Assembly (NCBI GenBank): GCA_051650105.1
Contig: JBOFIJ010000019.1
Location: forward strand, 1-25,115
Length of the DNA stretch: 25,115 bases
Direction of reading: 5' to 3'
From: CAMWXW01 sp051650105
GTDB lineage: Bacteria; Desulfobacterota; Desulfovibrionia; Desulfovibrionales; Desulfovibrionaceae
In this document: piece after piece, positions 1-8,404 of the stretch
Layout: every line of letters begins with the position of its first letter
Position numbering within the stretch: the first letter of the stretch is position 1
The notes under the pieces: model-generated
Seen by the model: the letters and a program-made list of their open reading frames with translations, nothing else
Database searches by the model: none
What the model was told of the DNA's origin: nothing
Made by a program: the position numbers and the translations under genes

Positions 1-156
1 AAAGCTCTATATATTCTTCAAGATGCTCATTGTTTTATTACACATATCTTTTTAAGAAATTGGTATATATTCGAAAATCACTATTCCAATATGAATAGAC
101 TTTTCCAAGGCCAGTGCAATTTTATATTAGATATGACCATGGGAATACTAGAATAG
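1..156 (+). CDS. 3' end of an unrecognised gene (truncated by window edge)
   Basis: Reading frame 1 is open from the first base to a TAG at 154-156, giving 51 codons without a stop in very AT-rich DNA. The product would end in LDMTMGILE. The other frames here close sooner. I do not recognise the protein and see no domain. The start lies outside the window, so length and function cannot be judged. An open frame of this length can arise by chance, so this is tentative. Confidence 0.35.
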   Translation, partial: KALYILQDAHCFITHIFLRNWYIFENHYSNMNRLFQGQCNFILDMTMGILE

Positions 157-284
157 TATAGTTTTCTTTCCTTTTTTATGGAGCATTTTTGTAAAAATAC
201 AGGGATATAAAGATCACTCCCTATCATATTTATAAAAATAAGTGTTCTTCTTTTGCACAAAAGAGTTTTCCAAAATCTATATTG

Positions 285-2057
285 TTATTCTTTTTTTCTT
301 CTTGGAGGAAGAGGTGGTGGTGTTTCTGAGGAAGACTGTTGTTCTCTTATTTGTTTTTCTTGTATTCTTTGTAAAATTGGTAGAAAAGGGATCGTTACAG
401 TAGTAAGAAGTTCTGTAAGAAATAAGCCTGGTTTTTGAAGTGCGTATGCTGCTGAAGTTTGAATGTCTTTAATACTTCTTTCCACTACACAATTTTGTTT
501 AAGTATTCTTTTCTTGTGGCATTCTGTAATAAATGTATTCCAATTTTCATGTGAAAACATGCTAGGATGTAAATTACGATTTTTAAGCATTCTAAATAAA
601 GTAAGTACTGTTAGCAATATTTTACTGGATTGTTTGTGTTCACCTAACAAATGCAATAGTTTCTGTAAACAGATGTGAACGTCTTGTACAAATGAAATAC
701 CTTGTTCTTTATTCACTATATTTTTGAGGAGATTATGACGTATAATTGAAAATAATTCTTGAGTAAGAGAGAGTATTCTGATATTCATTTCAAGAGATTT
801 CTGATGACTCAGTGTTCCTATATTTTTTCTAAGGGAAATAGGATCATTATATAGCATGTCTTCAGGGTTTTCAGATATAATTTCTTCTGCTATACTGAGT
901 ATTGATTGATGGCCTTGTCCAATATTTTCTCTTTCGCCTACTACGACAGAATATATACATGTAAGTATGGCTGTTTGTGTACTTAAAGCAGTTACAACAT
1001 CTTGAATAGTGTGCAGTTTATCAGGCATCAACTCTGGCATAAAAAGATTCTTGTGTCTAGACTCTTTTACGGTATCTTTAATATTTTGCAAGGTTTCAGA
1101 TAGCGTGAGAGTCTTTGCGTTTGCCACTTCAACATATGGAATAGTTGTAATTATTGATGTACTCTCACGACCTACTTCTTCTATAGATATTGTTAGTTCC
1201 TCAGGGAAAGTTCTAGAAATTGGTAGTCGTTGCAAAGGGTTGGTGTCTGTAGCTTTGGATGGTCTATCATGGGCTTTCTCTTGCGGAGTGCCTTTTCTTA
1301 CTTCTTTTTGAGCAACAAGTGTTTTTTTCCTTTGTTTTTCTTCTTCTTTTTTTTCTTCCTGTACTTTCTTTTTCTGTTGAGTTTTAGAACTTGCTAAGGG
1401 TCTTTCTTTAGGATGTACAACACGTTCTGCCATTTCGGATGTTATTGATAAACTCAACTCTTCCAATGATAACTCACTAGAACGAGCTTCTGTTGTTTTC
1501 TCTTCTTTTTTTGTTTTTTCTTGTGGGAGTAGTCTTTTTTCTTTTTCTATATCTGCTTCTTTACTACAGTGTTGGGTGAGTCTTTCTAGTTCACGTGTCT
1601 CTATGCGTAACATTCTATTAAATGAAGGCAACGGGGGTTCTAATACTGGTTCATCCTCTGTTCTATCAAAATAGGGCTGAATTTTGGAAAGACTGTCTAC
1701 ACTTTTTTCTAAAGCTGTTTGAACTATTGCCACAGTTTGTTCTGAAAAAATATCTTGGCATTGTGCTCTTTCTCCTTTGAATATGTTAATGAGAAGAGTT
1801 CTGCACTGACGAAGGTGTTTTCTTAAACGCTCCAACTCTTTTTTTTCTCTCTCTTCCTCTTGTTTTTGTTTTTTAGTTTGAACTTTTCTACGGCTAAGAG
1901 AGGGTTCAGATGAAGATGATACTAAAGAAGGCGATTTTGTTAAAGAAGAAACGATTGTTGGTGAGGGTGTTACTGTGCTTACATTGGAAGTGCTTTGTAC
2001 AGGTGGAGATTGTTGTTCTATCGTTGGGGAAGTTGAAGAAGGGGAAATTGGTTTCAT
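285..2057 (-). CDS. Low-complexity/coiled-coil protein with proline-rich C-terminus, candidate secreted effector
   Basis: A protein of about 590 residues that I do not recognise from any family. The frame is open up to a TTG at 2153, which would add a hydrophobic stretch (about residues 4-25 of the longer form). I prefer the ATG at 2057 (MKPISPSS) because the upstream codons are a TTG and weak ATGs, and an AAAGAGA-like ribosome site precedes it. The first 60 residues are Ser/Thr/Pro-rich, residues 60-300 are Lys/Glu/Gln-rich with coiled-coil runs (KKQKQEEEREKKELERL), and the rest looks helical and globular. The last residues are ETPPPLPPRRKKE, which contain PxxPxR, the class II SH3-ligand pattern. 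A Ser/Thr/Pro-rich start is typical of type III secretion signals, so an effector role is possible but is inference. It follows mqnC on the same strand after about 170 bp. The longer TTG form could instead be membrane anchored. Confidence 0.75.
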   Translation of the reverse strand: MKPISPSSTSPTIEQQSPPVQSTSNVSTVTPSPTIVSSLTKSPSLVSSSSEPSLSRRKVQTKKQKQEEEREKKELERLRKHLRQCRTLLINIFKGERAQCQDIFSEQTVAIVQTALEKSVDSLSKIQPYFDRTEDEPVLEPPLPSFNRMLRIETRELERLTQHCSKEADIEKEKRLLPQEKTKKEEKTTEARSSELSLEELSLSITSEMAERVVHPKERPLASSKTQQKKKVQEEKKEEEKQRKKTLVAQKEVRKGTPQEKAHDRPSKATDTNPLQRLPISRTFPEELTISIEEVGRESTSIITTIPYVEVANAKTLTLSETLQNIKDTVKESRHKNLFMPELMPDKLHTIQDVVTALSTQTAILTCIYSVVVGERENIGQGHQSILSIAEEIISENPEDMLYNDPISLRKNIGTLSHQKSLEMNIRILSLTQELFSIIRHNLLKNIVNKEQGISFVQDVHICLQKLLHLLGEHKQSSKILLTVLTLFRMLKNRNLHPSMFSHENWNTFITECHKKRILKQNCVVERSIKDIQTSAAYALQKPGLFLTELLTTVTIPFLPILQRIQEKQIREQQSSSETPPPLPPRRKKE

Positions 2058-2230
2058 ATAATGTCTCTTTTTGCGGTGAAGTATGAACGTACAATAGTGC
2101 ATGATTACCCATAAGAAAAGAGGTAAACAATATTTTATTGCAATGGAGTTCAAGATTCTTTATATAAAAAAGAAAGAGAAGAACAATATGGCACAGTCTT
2201 TCTGTACTATAACACTGAGATATAATAGAA

Positions 2231-3325
2231 TTATTCTATATAATCGTAAAACATAGTACGTTGTTTTGGAATAAAACCAGCTCCCTCAATAAGAGCATGA
2301 ATTTCTTCTCTGCTTAAAAGAAAACTTACTCCAGCCGCAGAAACGACATTTTCTTCTATCATAAGAGAACCAAAATCATTCACCCCAAAAGAGAGAGAAA
2401 GTTGAGCAATATGTGGGCCCATAGTAACCCAAGAAGCCTGAATATTATCGATATTATCAAGAACAATTCGTGATATAGCAACTGTACGCAGGTACTCAGG
2501 AGAAGGTGCTGTAAAACAGTCTATTTTAGTATTTTCTGGTTGAAATGTCCAAGGAATAAAGGCAGTAAAACCATGTGTTTCGTCTTGAAGATTTTGCAAT
2601 TCATATAAGTGTGTAATTCTATCCTCTAAATTTTCTCCATGACCAAACATCATTGTTGCTGTTGTACGTAAACCAAGGTTATGCGCTATACGCATAGTGT
2701 TAATCCAAGAATTTGTAGAACATTTTAAAGGAGCAATTTTTTCTCTGACAGAATCAACAAGTATTTCAGCACCAGCACCAGGAATAGAGTGTAGACCTGC
2801 TTTAATAAGTCGGCTAATAATATCTGCAACACTGGTATTTTCATTTTTAGCAAAGAACAGAATCTCTGGTGCAGAAAAAGCATGAGTATGTATTGTGGGA
2901 AAGGTAGAACGAATATAAGAAAGAAGTTCTTCATAATAGGAAAATGCAAGATTTGGATGGTGACCACCTTGTAAAAGGATTTGTGTTCCTCCAAGATCTA
3001 TTGTTTCTTGTATTTTTGATGCTATTTCTTCAATAGATAAAACATAAGACTCAGGGTGTTTTTCTGTGCGATAAAAAGCACAAAAACGACAACCCGTAAC
3101 ACAAACATTTGTGTAATTAATATTTCTATCGGCTACATACGTAACATAAGGTTCAGGATGTTTTTTTTGTTTTATCGTATTCGCCAAAAAAGCAAGAGTA
3201 TATAGTGAGGCATCTTGATAGAGAAGAAGAGCCTCGTCTTTACTAATTCTTCTACCTTCGAGTACATCTTGTGTAATACTTTCAACAGAAGAATAGATAT
3301 TTGTAGTGCATGGATTTGCTACCAT
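2231..3325 (-). CDS. mqnC: Cyclic dehypoxanthinyl futalosine synthase (radical SAM), menaquinone biosynthesis
   Basis: MqnC cyclises dehypoxanthine futalosine in the cytoplasmic futalosine route to menaquinone. The protein of 364 residues carries the radical-SAM cluster motif CX3CX2C as CVTGCRFC (Cys75, 79, 82), followed by QGGHHP, GAGAEI and MMFGHGE, all characteristic of the MqnC/MqnE/CofH group. The frame is open 12 codons further up, but the ATG at 3325 is preceded by AAGGAGATATC, a strong ribosome site at good spacing, so I start there. It lies 17 bp downstream of mqnE and is surely co-transcribed with it. Assignment as MqnC rather than MqnE rests on overall pattern (DRNINYTNVC, the QGGHHP motif and family length) and on the pairing of the two paralogues. 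Confidence 0.93.
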   Translation of the reverse strand: MVANPCTTNIYSSVESITQDVLEGRRISKDEALLLYQDASLYTLAFLANTIKQKKHPEPYVTYVADRNINYTNVCVTGCRFCAFYRTEKHPESYVLSIEEIASKIQETIDLGGTQILLQGGHHPNLAFSYYEELLSYIRSTFPTIHTHAFSAPEILFFAKNENTSVADIISRLIKAGLHSIPGAGAEILVDSVREKIAPLKCSTNSWINTMRIAHNLGLRTTATMMFGHGENLEDRITHLYELQNLQDETHGFTAFIPWTFQPENTKIDCFTAPSPEYLRTVAISRIVLDNIDNIQASWVTMGPHIAQLSLSFGVNDFGSLMIEENVVSAAGVSFLLSREEIHALIEGAGFIPKQRTMFYDYIE

Positions 3326-3342
3326 TGATATCTCCTTATTAT

Positions 3343-4446
3343 TTATACAACATTGAAGCAAGCATCTCGAGAGACAGGAAGAAATCCAGAGTGTGTAATC
3401 ATGTGTTTAAGTTCATCTATCTGGAGAGCTGCTTGAGATTTTGCACCAGCCCAGTGTCCTATTTTTTCTTCTACAATGGTGCCATCAATATCGTCAGCCC
3501 CAAAATGTAGTGCTGTTTGAGCTTCTTTTACACCTAGCATAATCCAATATGCTTTGATATGTGGTATATTATCAAGGAGTAACCTAGAGATAGCAATAGT
3601 TTTCATTCTATCTATAAAAAGGCTTCCTTTCTCTTTAAGTTTCTTACCTAAAATATTATTTTTGTGCTGAAATGGCAAAGGAATAAAGCAAGAGAAGCCA
3701 CCAGATTTATCCTGCTGCTCTCGTAATAAACAAAGGTGATCTACGCGATTTTGATAATTTTCTATATGCCCAAAGAGCATAGTACAATTAGATAAGAAAC
3801 CAAGAGAATGAGCTTCATTATGAATATCTAACCATTCTTGTGCATTCACTTTTGTTGGGCAAATTTTATCTCTAATACTTTGTTCAAATATTTCGGCACC
3901 TCCACCAGTTAACATGTCACTACCAGCATTCTTTAATTCTATAAGAACGTCTTTTGTGGAAATTCCTTCAAGAGTAGCAAGATGTCCTATTTCAGCGGCT
4001 GTGAACATTTTAATACTTGCTTTTGGCAAGAGTCCTTTTATTTTTGTAAGCAATTCTAAAAACCAAGAAAGAGGTAGCGATGGATGACAACCGCCAACAA
4101 TATGTATCTCAGAAAAAGCAGTGGTATCATTAGATAATTCTTCTAAAATAGTATCATGAGAAGATTCAAAGGCACCTTTATCAGAGGCAGAAGCTCGTTT
4201 GAATGCACAGAATGAACATGTATTTACACATACATTAGAATAGTTTACGTGCCTATTTTTAACATAAAACGTTTTATTCTGATGCATTTTTTCACGTATA
4301 TGGTGTGCCAGTGCACCAATAGCTAATAAATTCTTATTTTCAAATAATTGAATACCTTCTTCTGCAGATAGCCTTTCTCCTTGCATAACCTTGTCATATA
4401 TATGTGCTAAACCTATATTGCTATAGTGATGTTTTTCGTATATCAT
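3343..4446 (-). CDS. mqnE: Aminodeoxyfutalosine synthase (radical SAM), menaquinone biosynthesis
   Basis: MqnE joins 3-[(1-carboxyvinyl)oxy]benzoate to SAM-derived adenosine to make aminodeoxyfutalosine, an early step of the futalosine pathway. The 367-residue protein has CVNTCSFC (Cys73, 77, 80) binding the 4Fe-4S cluster, then GGCHPSLP, TGGGAEIFE and MLFGHIE. The frame remains open for another 142 codons upstream, but that part lies antisense to mqnD and has no homologous look. The ATG at 4446 has GGGAGTC just upstream and gives the usual family length. It heads a mqnE-mqnC operon and diverges from mqnD across 40 bp, so all three are probably controlled together. Confidence 0.92.
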   Translation of the reverse strand: MIYEKHHYSNIGLAHIYDKVMQGERLSAEEGIQLFENKNLLAIGALAHHIREKMHQNKTFYVKNRHVNYSNVCVNTCSFCAFKRASASDKGAFESSHDTILEELSNDTTAFSEIHIVGGCHPSLPLSWFLELLTKIKGLLPKASIKMFTAAEIGHLATLEGISTKDVLIELKNAGSDMLTGGGAEIFEQSIRDKICPTKVNAQEWLDIHNEAHSLGFLSNCTMLFGHIENYQNRVDHLCLLREQQDKSGGFSCFIPLPFQHKNNILGKKLKEKGSLFIDRMKTIAISRLLLDNIPHIKAYWIMLGVKEAQTALHFGADDIDGTIVEEKIGHWAGAKSQAALQIDELKHMITHSGFLPVSRDACFNVV

Positions 4447-4486
4447 AAAGACTCCCAATAAAACAATATGAATAAAAGAGTAAGCT

Positions 4487-5308
4487 ATGTCCTCAACAAT
4501 ACGAAAAGAACTTGTAACGTTTGGAATATCTCCATGTCCGAATGATACATTTATTATGTATGCATTAATTGAGGGTATAATTGACGCACCTATTATACAC
4601 ACAATTTTTGCTGATGTGCAAGAATTAAATGAAAAAATACTCTCAGCAAGTATAGATATAGGAAAAATTTCTGTGGCAACGTATCCATATGTTGCTAAGG
4701 AATATAGTATCTTGTGTTCTGGTGGTGCTCTTGGACTATCCTGTGGGCCTGTTATAGTGAGCAAAAAATATAGTAGCATAGAAGAAATAAAAAAAGAAAA
4801 GAAAAAATATAGTATTGGAATACCTGGTACATTAACAACAGCAAATGCACTATTGACTCTATATGGTAACATATTTGGAACACGAACGGAAATGCCCTTT
4901 GAAAAAATACTTCCTGCTGTACAAAGAGGTATTCTTGATTTTGGTTTAATTATTCACGAAGGTCGTTTTGAATATGAAAAATATGCTTTACATAAAATAA
5001 TAGATCTTGGGGATTTTTGGGAAGAACAGTATGGTATACCATTACCACTTGGAATTATTGTTATGAAACGCTCATTAGGATCAGAATATAAAGAAATCTT
5101 TGAGAAAGCAATTCAAAAAAGTTTAGACTATGCTTATGCAAATAGAGAAGAAACATTATTATATTGCAAAAAATATTCGCAAACAATGGAAGATATAATT
5201 CTTAAGAAACATATTCACACTTTTGTGAACGAATATAGTATGGATTTAGGTAAAAAAGGTTTCAGTGCCATACGTGCTTTAACAGGAGTAGAAAATCCAC
5301 ATATATAA
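4487..5308 (+). CDS. mqnD: 1,4-dihydroxy-6-naphthoate synthase, menaquinone biosynthesis
   Basis: MqnD converts cyclic dehypoxanthinyl futalosine, the MqnC product, to 1,4-dihydroxy-6-naphthoate. It has a periplasmic-binding-protein-like fold but acts in the cytoplasm. The 273 residues match family length. The N-terminal GISPCPNDTFIMYAL is a family hallmark, as are the GGALGLSCGPV region, GIPGTLTTANALL and the internal FGLIIHEGRFEYE. Start is the ATG at 4487 with an AAGAG-type site upstream. It diverges from mqnE. A weak AT-rich hairpin (TATCTCT/AGAGATA at 5335-5365) follows the stop. MqnA and MqnB are not in the window. Confidence 0.95.
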   Translation: MSSTIRKELVTFGISPCPNDTFIMYALIEGIIDAPIIHTIFADVQELNEKILSASIDIGKISVATYPYVAKEYSILCSGGALGLSCGPVIVSKKYSSIEEIKKEKKKYSIGIPGTLTTANALLTLYGNIFGTRTEMPFEKILPAVQRGILDFGLIIHEGRFEYEKYALHKIIDLGDFWEEQYGIPLPLGIIVMKRSLGSEYKEIFEKAIQKSLDYAYANREETLLYCKKYSQTMEDIILKKHIHTFVNEYSMDLGKKGFSAIRALTGVENPHI

Positions 5309-6094
5309 TATGTAATTTTGTCCATAAACAGTATTATCTCTTAGTGTATTACGAAGAGAGAGATATATATAAGTATTACAATATGTTAATGGACATATAT
5401 TCTTATTTATCTTGTTCACATGCTTTGTGGTTCATAGTATCTTATTTCTTTTTAATGAAAGAGTGCATATCATTTAAAAGTAATATCTAATAGAAAATTA
5501 TAAAAATGGATATCTTATTACCATACTATGCTGTCGTATTTTTTCTATACGTATAAATATATTGATATGAATAGTTTAGAAAAATTTGTTAACTGATATA
5601 GTCAACATATTGTTGTTCAGAATGTTATGATGAAGAGTGCTCTATATAAATAGTTACAGTATTAGTTGTTATTTGTGTGTTTTTATTACGCAGAAAAATA
5701 CTCTGACATGCTATTATTAAAGATTGTATATACAAGAATATTATAAAAAAGCCTAGTTATTTCTGTTACTATTGTTTTATTATCAGGAGCACATGCAAAA
5801 AAATGTTATTCTATGTATTTTTTAAGAATGGGATATAAACAATATACTGTATATAAAGAATAAAGAGATGTGCCTGATAACGTTGTTACATATTCAATAA
5901 AGTACAGTTATTCTCACAGTGTGTTGGGTTTTTATACGATGTATTTATTTATATTATAAAACATTATAGAATGAAAGTAAGAAGTATTGTACATTTTCAA
6001 AAATAGATCTCTTTTCTGAGGAAAAGAAAGACAACTCACAAAAAGCATATTATAAGAATCAAAGTATTCCATAATGGTGTTAAAGAGAAATATA
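5309..6094. other. Gene-poor spacer of about 790 bp
   Basis: No convincing complete gene is visible on either strand. It lies between the 3' end of mqnD and the 3' end of the Mla accessory lipoprotein gene, so it receives transcripts from both sides. Seen in it: a weak hairpin at 5335-5365, a nested inverted repeat at 5780-5880, a short open frame at about 5747-5863 that encodes a signal-peptide-like stretch (ISVTIVLLSGAHA) but has no start codon, and a terminator-like hairpin at 6010-6027. Debris of decayed genes is the most likely explanation. Confidence 0.6.
6000..6027 (-). terminator. Candidate terminator of the Mla operon
   Basis: Read on the minus strand, TCTTTTC-CTCA-GAAAAGA forms a perfect 7-bp stem with a 4-nt loop and is followed after a few bases by TATTTTT. 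It sits about 70 nt beyond the stop of the accessory lipoprotein gene. The stem is AT-rich, so strength is uncertain. Confidence 0.4.
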
Positions 6095-6718
6095 TTATTG
6101 GGAAACGATTGTTTTTTCTGCTTGAGTGACTGTTTCTTCTGTCCAAAAAACAAGATCTTTTGTAAATTCATTCGTGCTTTCTTGAAATGCTTTTGCAATA
6201 CTTTGCACGGTCACTCTATGTAACGGTATTTTTTTTGTCCATACTTCTTGAGCAATAATAGTGCGCTGTTGTGTATTAACAATATTGGCATATAATTGTG
6301 TCATTATATATTTAGTATTCCCTTCTATAAGAAGATTCCAAGAAGTAATAGAAGTTTGAAGAAGGTATTTTGCAATAATTCCTTCATTGTCATTAGAAAT
6401 AGAGGTAAAAGTGGAGGATGTTCTAAAAGCTGAAATAAATATATACCCTAATAAATAATTAACTTCTCCATTCCAAGAAAGATTGGGAATTTGAGAAACA
6501 TTGTTATTTGATAATACAAGAATGGCATTGGAATCCATATTAGGAGATATCGTTGTTCTTGCAAGAGAAAGACTAGTTGTGATTGGAAGAGAAGAATTCT
6601 TTTGAAATTGAGGTATTGTTAATGTTAGTCTTTGATCAACTTTTGGTGGACTAAAAAGAGCACAGGCACTTAATGAAAGAGCATACAGTATAGTACAAAG
6701 TATGTTGTTATATTTCAT
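6095..6718 (-). CDS. ABC-type transport auxiliary lipoprotein of the Mla/MCE system
   Basis: A 207-residue lipoprotein. The N-terminus is a lipoprotein signal: hydrophobic segment then LSAC, with Cys19 as the lipidated residue. The mature part (RLTLTIPQFQ..., then a long segment ending in an alternating helical tail) resembles the ABC_trans_aux (PqiC-like) family, whose members are outer-membrane or periplasmic partners of MCE proteins. It is the last gene of the mlaE-mlaF-mlaD operon, 9 bp after mlaD, which supports the assignment more than the sequence does. The ATG at 6718 has GAGGA upstream. Likely role: linking the MlaD ring to the outer membrane during phospholipid transfer (inferred from family). 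Confidence 0.75.
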   Translation of the reverse strand: MKYNNILCTILYALSLSACALFSPPKVDQRLTLTIPQFQKNSSLPITTSLSLARTTISPNMDSNAILVLSNNNVSQIPNLSWNGEVNYLLGYIFISAFRTSSTFTSISNDNEGIIAKYLLQTSITSWNLLIEGNTKYIMTQLYANIVNTQQRTIIAQEVWTKKIPLHRVTVQSIAKAFQESTNEFTKDLVFWTEETVTQAEKTIVSQ

Positions 6719-6727
6719 AAAAATCCT

Positions 6728-7633
6728 CTATTTATCTAATTTTGTATAATCTGGATATGCTTTCCCAAAAAAGAATTGTTTTGGATTTGCCTGAAATTGT
6801 CTCATAACTCTATCTAGATTTATAAAAAATATTTTAGCTTGAGTGATAGTTTTTTGAGTATCTGTAATAATTGAAGAAAGATCTAGAATTTGAGTATTAA
6901 CTAATTTAACGGTATCTGGTAATTGGGAAGCTGTTGCTTGTAAAGATTGTGTGAGTGGTGTTAAATTGGAATCAATATAACGAGATAATTTCTTATTAGT
7001 AATATTAAAAGATCGAAATGCTTTGGCGGTATCTTCAAAAAAAGCAAGAATGCTGTGTCTTTCATCTCGTAAACTTTTAATTGTAACGGCAGTATCTTCT
7101 AAAATACTATTAATCTGGTGAATATTATCATCACTAACAATTCTTTGAACTTTCTCTAGTATACTTGTAACAGCAACAAGAATATTTGGAACGGCAGACA
7201 GTATTTCCTCGAAACGAGAGGCCTGTGACTGTATAATAGGAATATCTGAAGGATTTTCAGAGTGGAGAAAGAGAGCGTCTTTGGTTCCACCAGTAATATG
7301 TATATTCGCAAGGCCAGTAATACCTTGCGGTTCAATAGTTGCTATAGAATCTGTACGCACAGGAGCCTCACTATTGACTCGAATACGTACAAGAACTTGT
7401 TCTGGCTTTGCAGGATTAAAGCGAATAGTCTCGACTGTGCCTACTGGAACACCATGTAATAAAACAGAACTACCTTCTTGTAATCCAGCAACATTTTGAG
7501 AAAAATAAATATCGTAAAAAACTTGTTTTCTTCCTTCTTGAGCAGAAGTAATCCAAAGCATATACCAAATTAAAGCAAGGATGGAGACAAGGGTAACAAG
7601 GCCAACCCAAATATATCTAGCATGTATTTCCAT
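6728..7633 (-). CDS. mlaD: MlaD-like MCE domain protein, phospholipid transport
   Basis: A 301-residue substrate-binding component of a MlaFED-type ABC transporter. One N-terminal membrane helix (about residues 8-28) anchors it to the inner membrane. The MCE domain follows (about 38-117) with GLQEGSSVLLHGVPVGTVE and the later PQGITGLANIHITGG. The C-terminal half is helical and ends in the segment QANPKQFFFGKAYPDY, common at the end of such proteins. MCE rings bind phospholipid between inner and outer membrane. It starts 3 bp after the mlaF stop and is translationally linked to it. Confidence 0.9.
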   Translation of the reverse strand: MEIHARYIWVGLVTLVSILALIWYMLWITSAQEGRKQVFYDIYFSQNVAGLQEGSSVLLHGVPVGTVETIRFNPAKPEQVLVRIRVNSEAPVRTDSIATIEPQGITGLANIHITGGTKDALFLHSENPSDIPIIQSQASRFEEILSAVPNILVAVTSILEKVQRIVSDDNIHQINSILEDTAVTIKSLRDERHSILAFFEDTAKAFRSFNITNKKLSRYIDSNLTPLTQSLQATASQLPDTVKLVNTQILDLSSIITDTQKTITQAKIFFINLDRVMRQFQANPKQFFFGKAYPDYTKLDK

Positions 7634-7636
7634 ATA

Positions 7637-8404
7637 TTATTTCCTTCCTTCTATAGCCATTCTACCGCGTGGACCATGAAAGTATTCTTGTATCCATGGG
7701 TATGGATTTTCACGCAATTCTTCAATTGTTCCAGAAGCATAAATTTTTTTTTCTGCCAATACGGCAACTCTGGAACATATGGTTAATAAGGAATCGACAT
7801 CGTGTGTAATAATAAAAATAGTGAGATCAAGTGCCTTTTGTAAATTGAGAATGAGAGTATCAAAAGAAGCAGCAGAGATAGGATCGAGACCAGCTGTTGG
7901 TTCATCAAGAAAGAGTATTTTTGCATCAAGAGCAAGAGCTCTAGCAAGACCAGCACGTTTTCTCATCCCACCAGAAAGTTCAGAAGGGTATTTATGTGCA
8001 GAATCAGGGGGAAGCCCCACAAGAGCAATTTTGAGAAAAGCAAGTTCATTTTGTTCTTTTTTGGGTAAAGAGAGCATTGTCCGTATAGGAGTTTTAATAT
8101 TTTCCAATACAGAAAGTGAGGAAAAGAGTGCACCACTTTGAAAAAGAACTCCCCAATTTTGCTCTAAAAAAAGTCTATCTTCTCCTTGGGCAGTATGTGG
8201 ATGTATTCCAAGGATGCTAACACTGCCTTCGATAAGTGGATTTATTCCTAAGATTGTTCTTAGTAAAACAGATTTTCCAGAGCCAGAACCGCCGATAAGA
8301 CCCAAAATTTCACCACTTTCAACAGATAAATTGAGATGATTATGTATATAATTTGTATTAAATGCTGTGGTAATATTGGAAAGAGTAATTATGGGAGTAT
8401 TCAT
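7637..8404 (-). CDS. mlaF: MlaF-like ABC transporter ATPase, phospholipid transport
   Basis: A 255-residue cytoplasmic ATPase that powers the Mla lipid transporter. Walker A is GGSGSGKS (38-45), the Q-loop glutamine is in FQSGALF (about 89), the ABC signature is LSGGM (143-147), Walker B is ILFLDEP (163-169) and the switch histidine is in IITHD (201). LSGGM followed by RKRAGLARAL is typical of MlaF rather than other ABC ATPases. The ATG overlaps the TGA of mlaE by 3 nt (ATGA), showing translational coupling. Confidence 0.95.
   Translation of the reverse strand: MNTPIITLSNITTAFNTNYIHNHLNLSVESGEILGLIGGSGSGKSVLLRTILGINPLIEGSVSILGIHPHTAQGEDRLFLEQNWGVLFQSGALFSSLSVLENIKTPIRTMLSLPKKEQNELAFLKIALVGLPPDSAHKYPSELSGGMRKRAGLARALALDAKILFLDEPTAGLDPISAASFDTLILNLQKALDLTIFIITHDVDSLLTICSRVAVLAEKKIYASGTIEELRENPYPWIQEYFHGPRGRMAIEGRK

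Noticed and set aside
4447..4872. Upstream extension of the mqnE frame by 142 codons
   Set aside because: It is antisense to mqnD, shows no family similarity, and a good ribosome site marks the ATG at 4446.
5932..6198. 88-residue minus-strand ORF rich in Lys/Phe
   Set aside because: Overlaps the end of the accessory lipoprotein gene in another frame and has the composition of AT-rich shadow translation.
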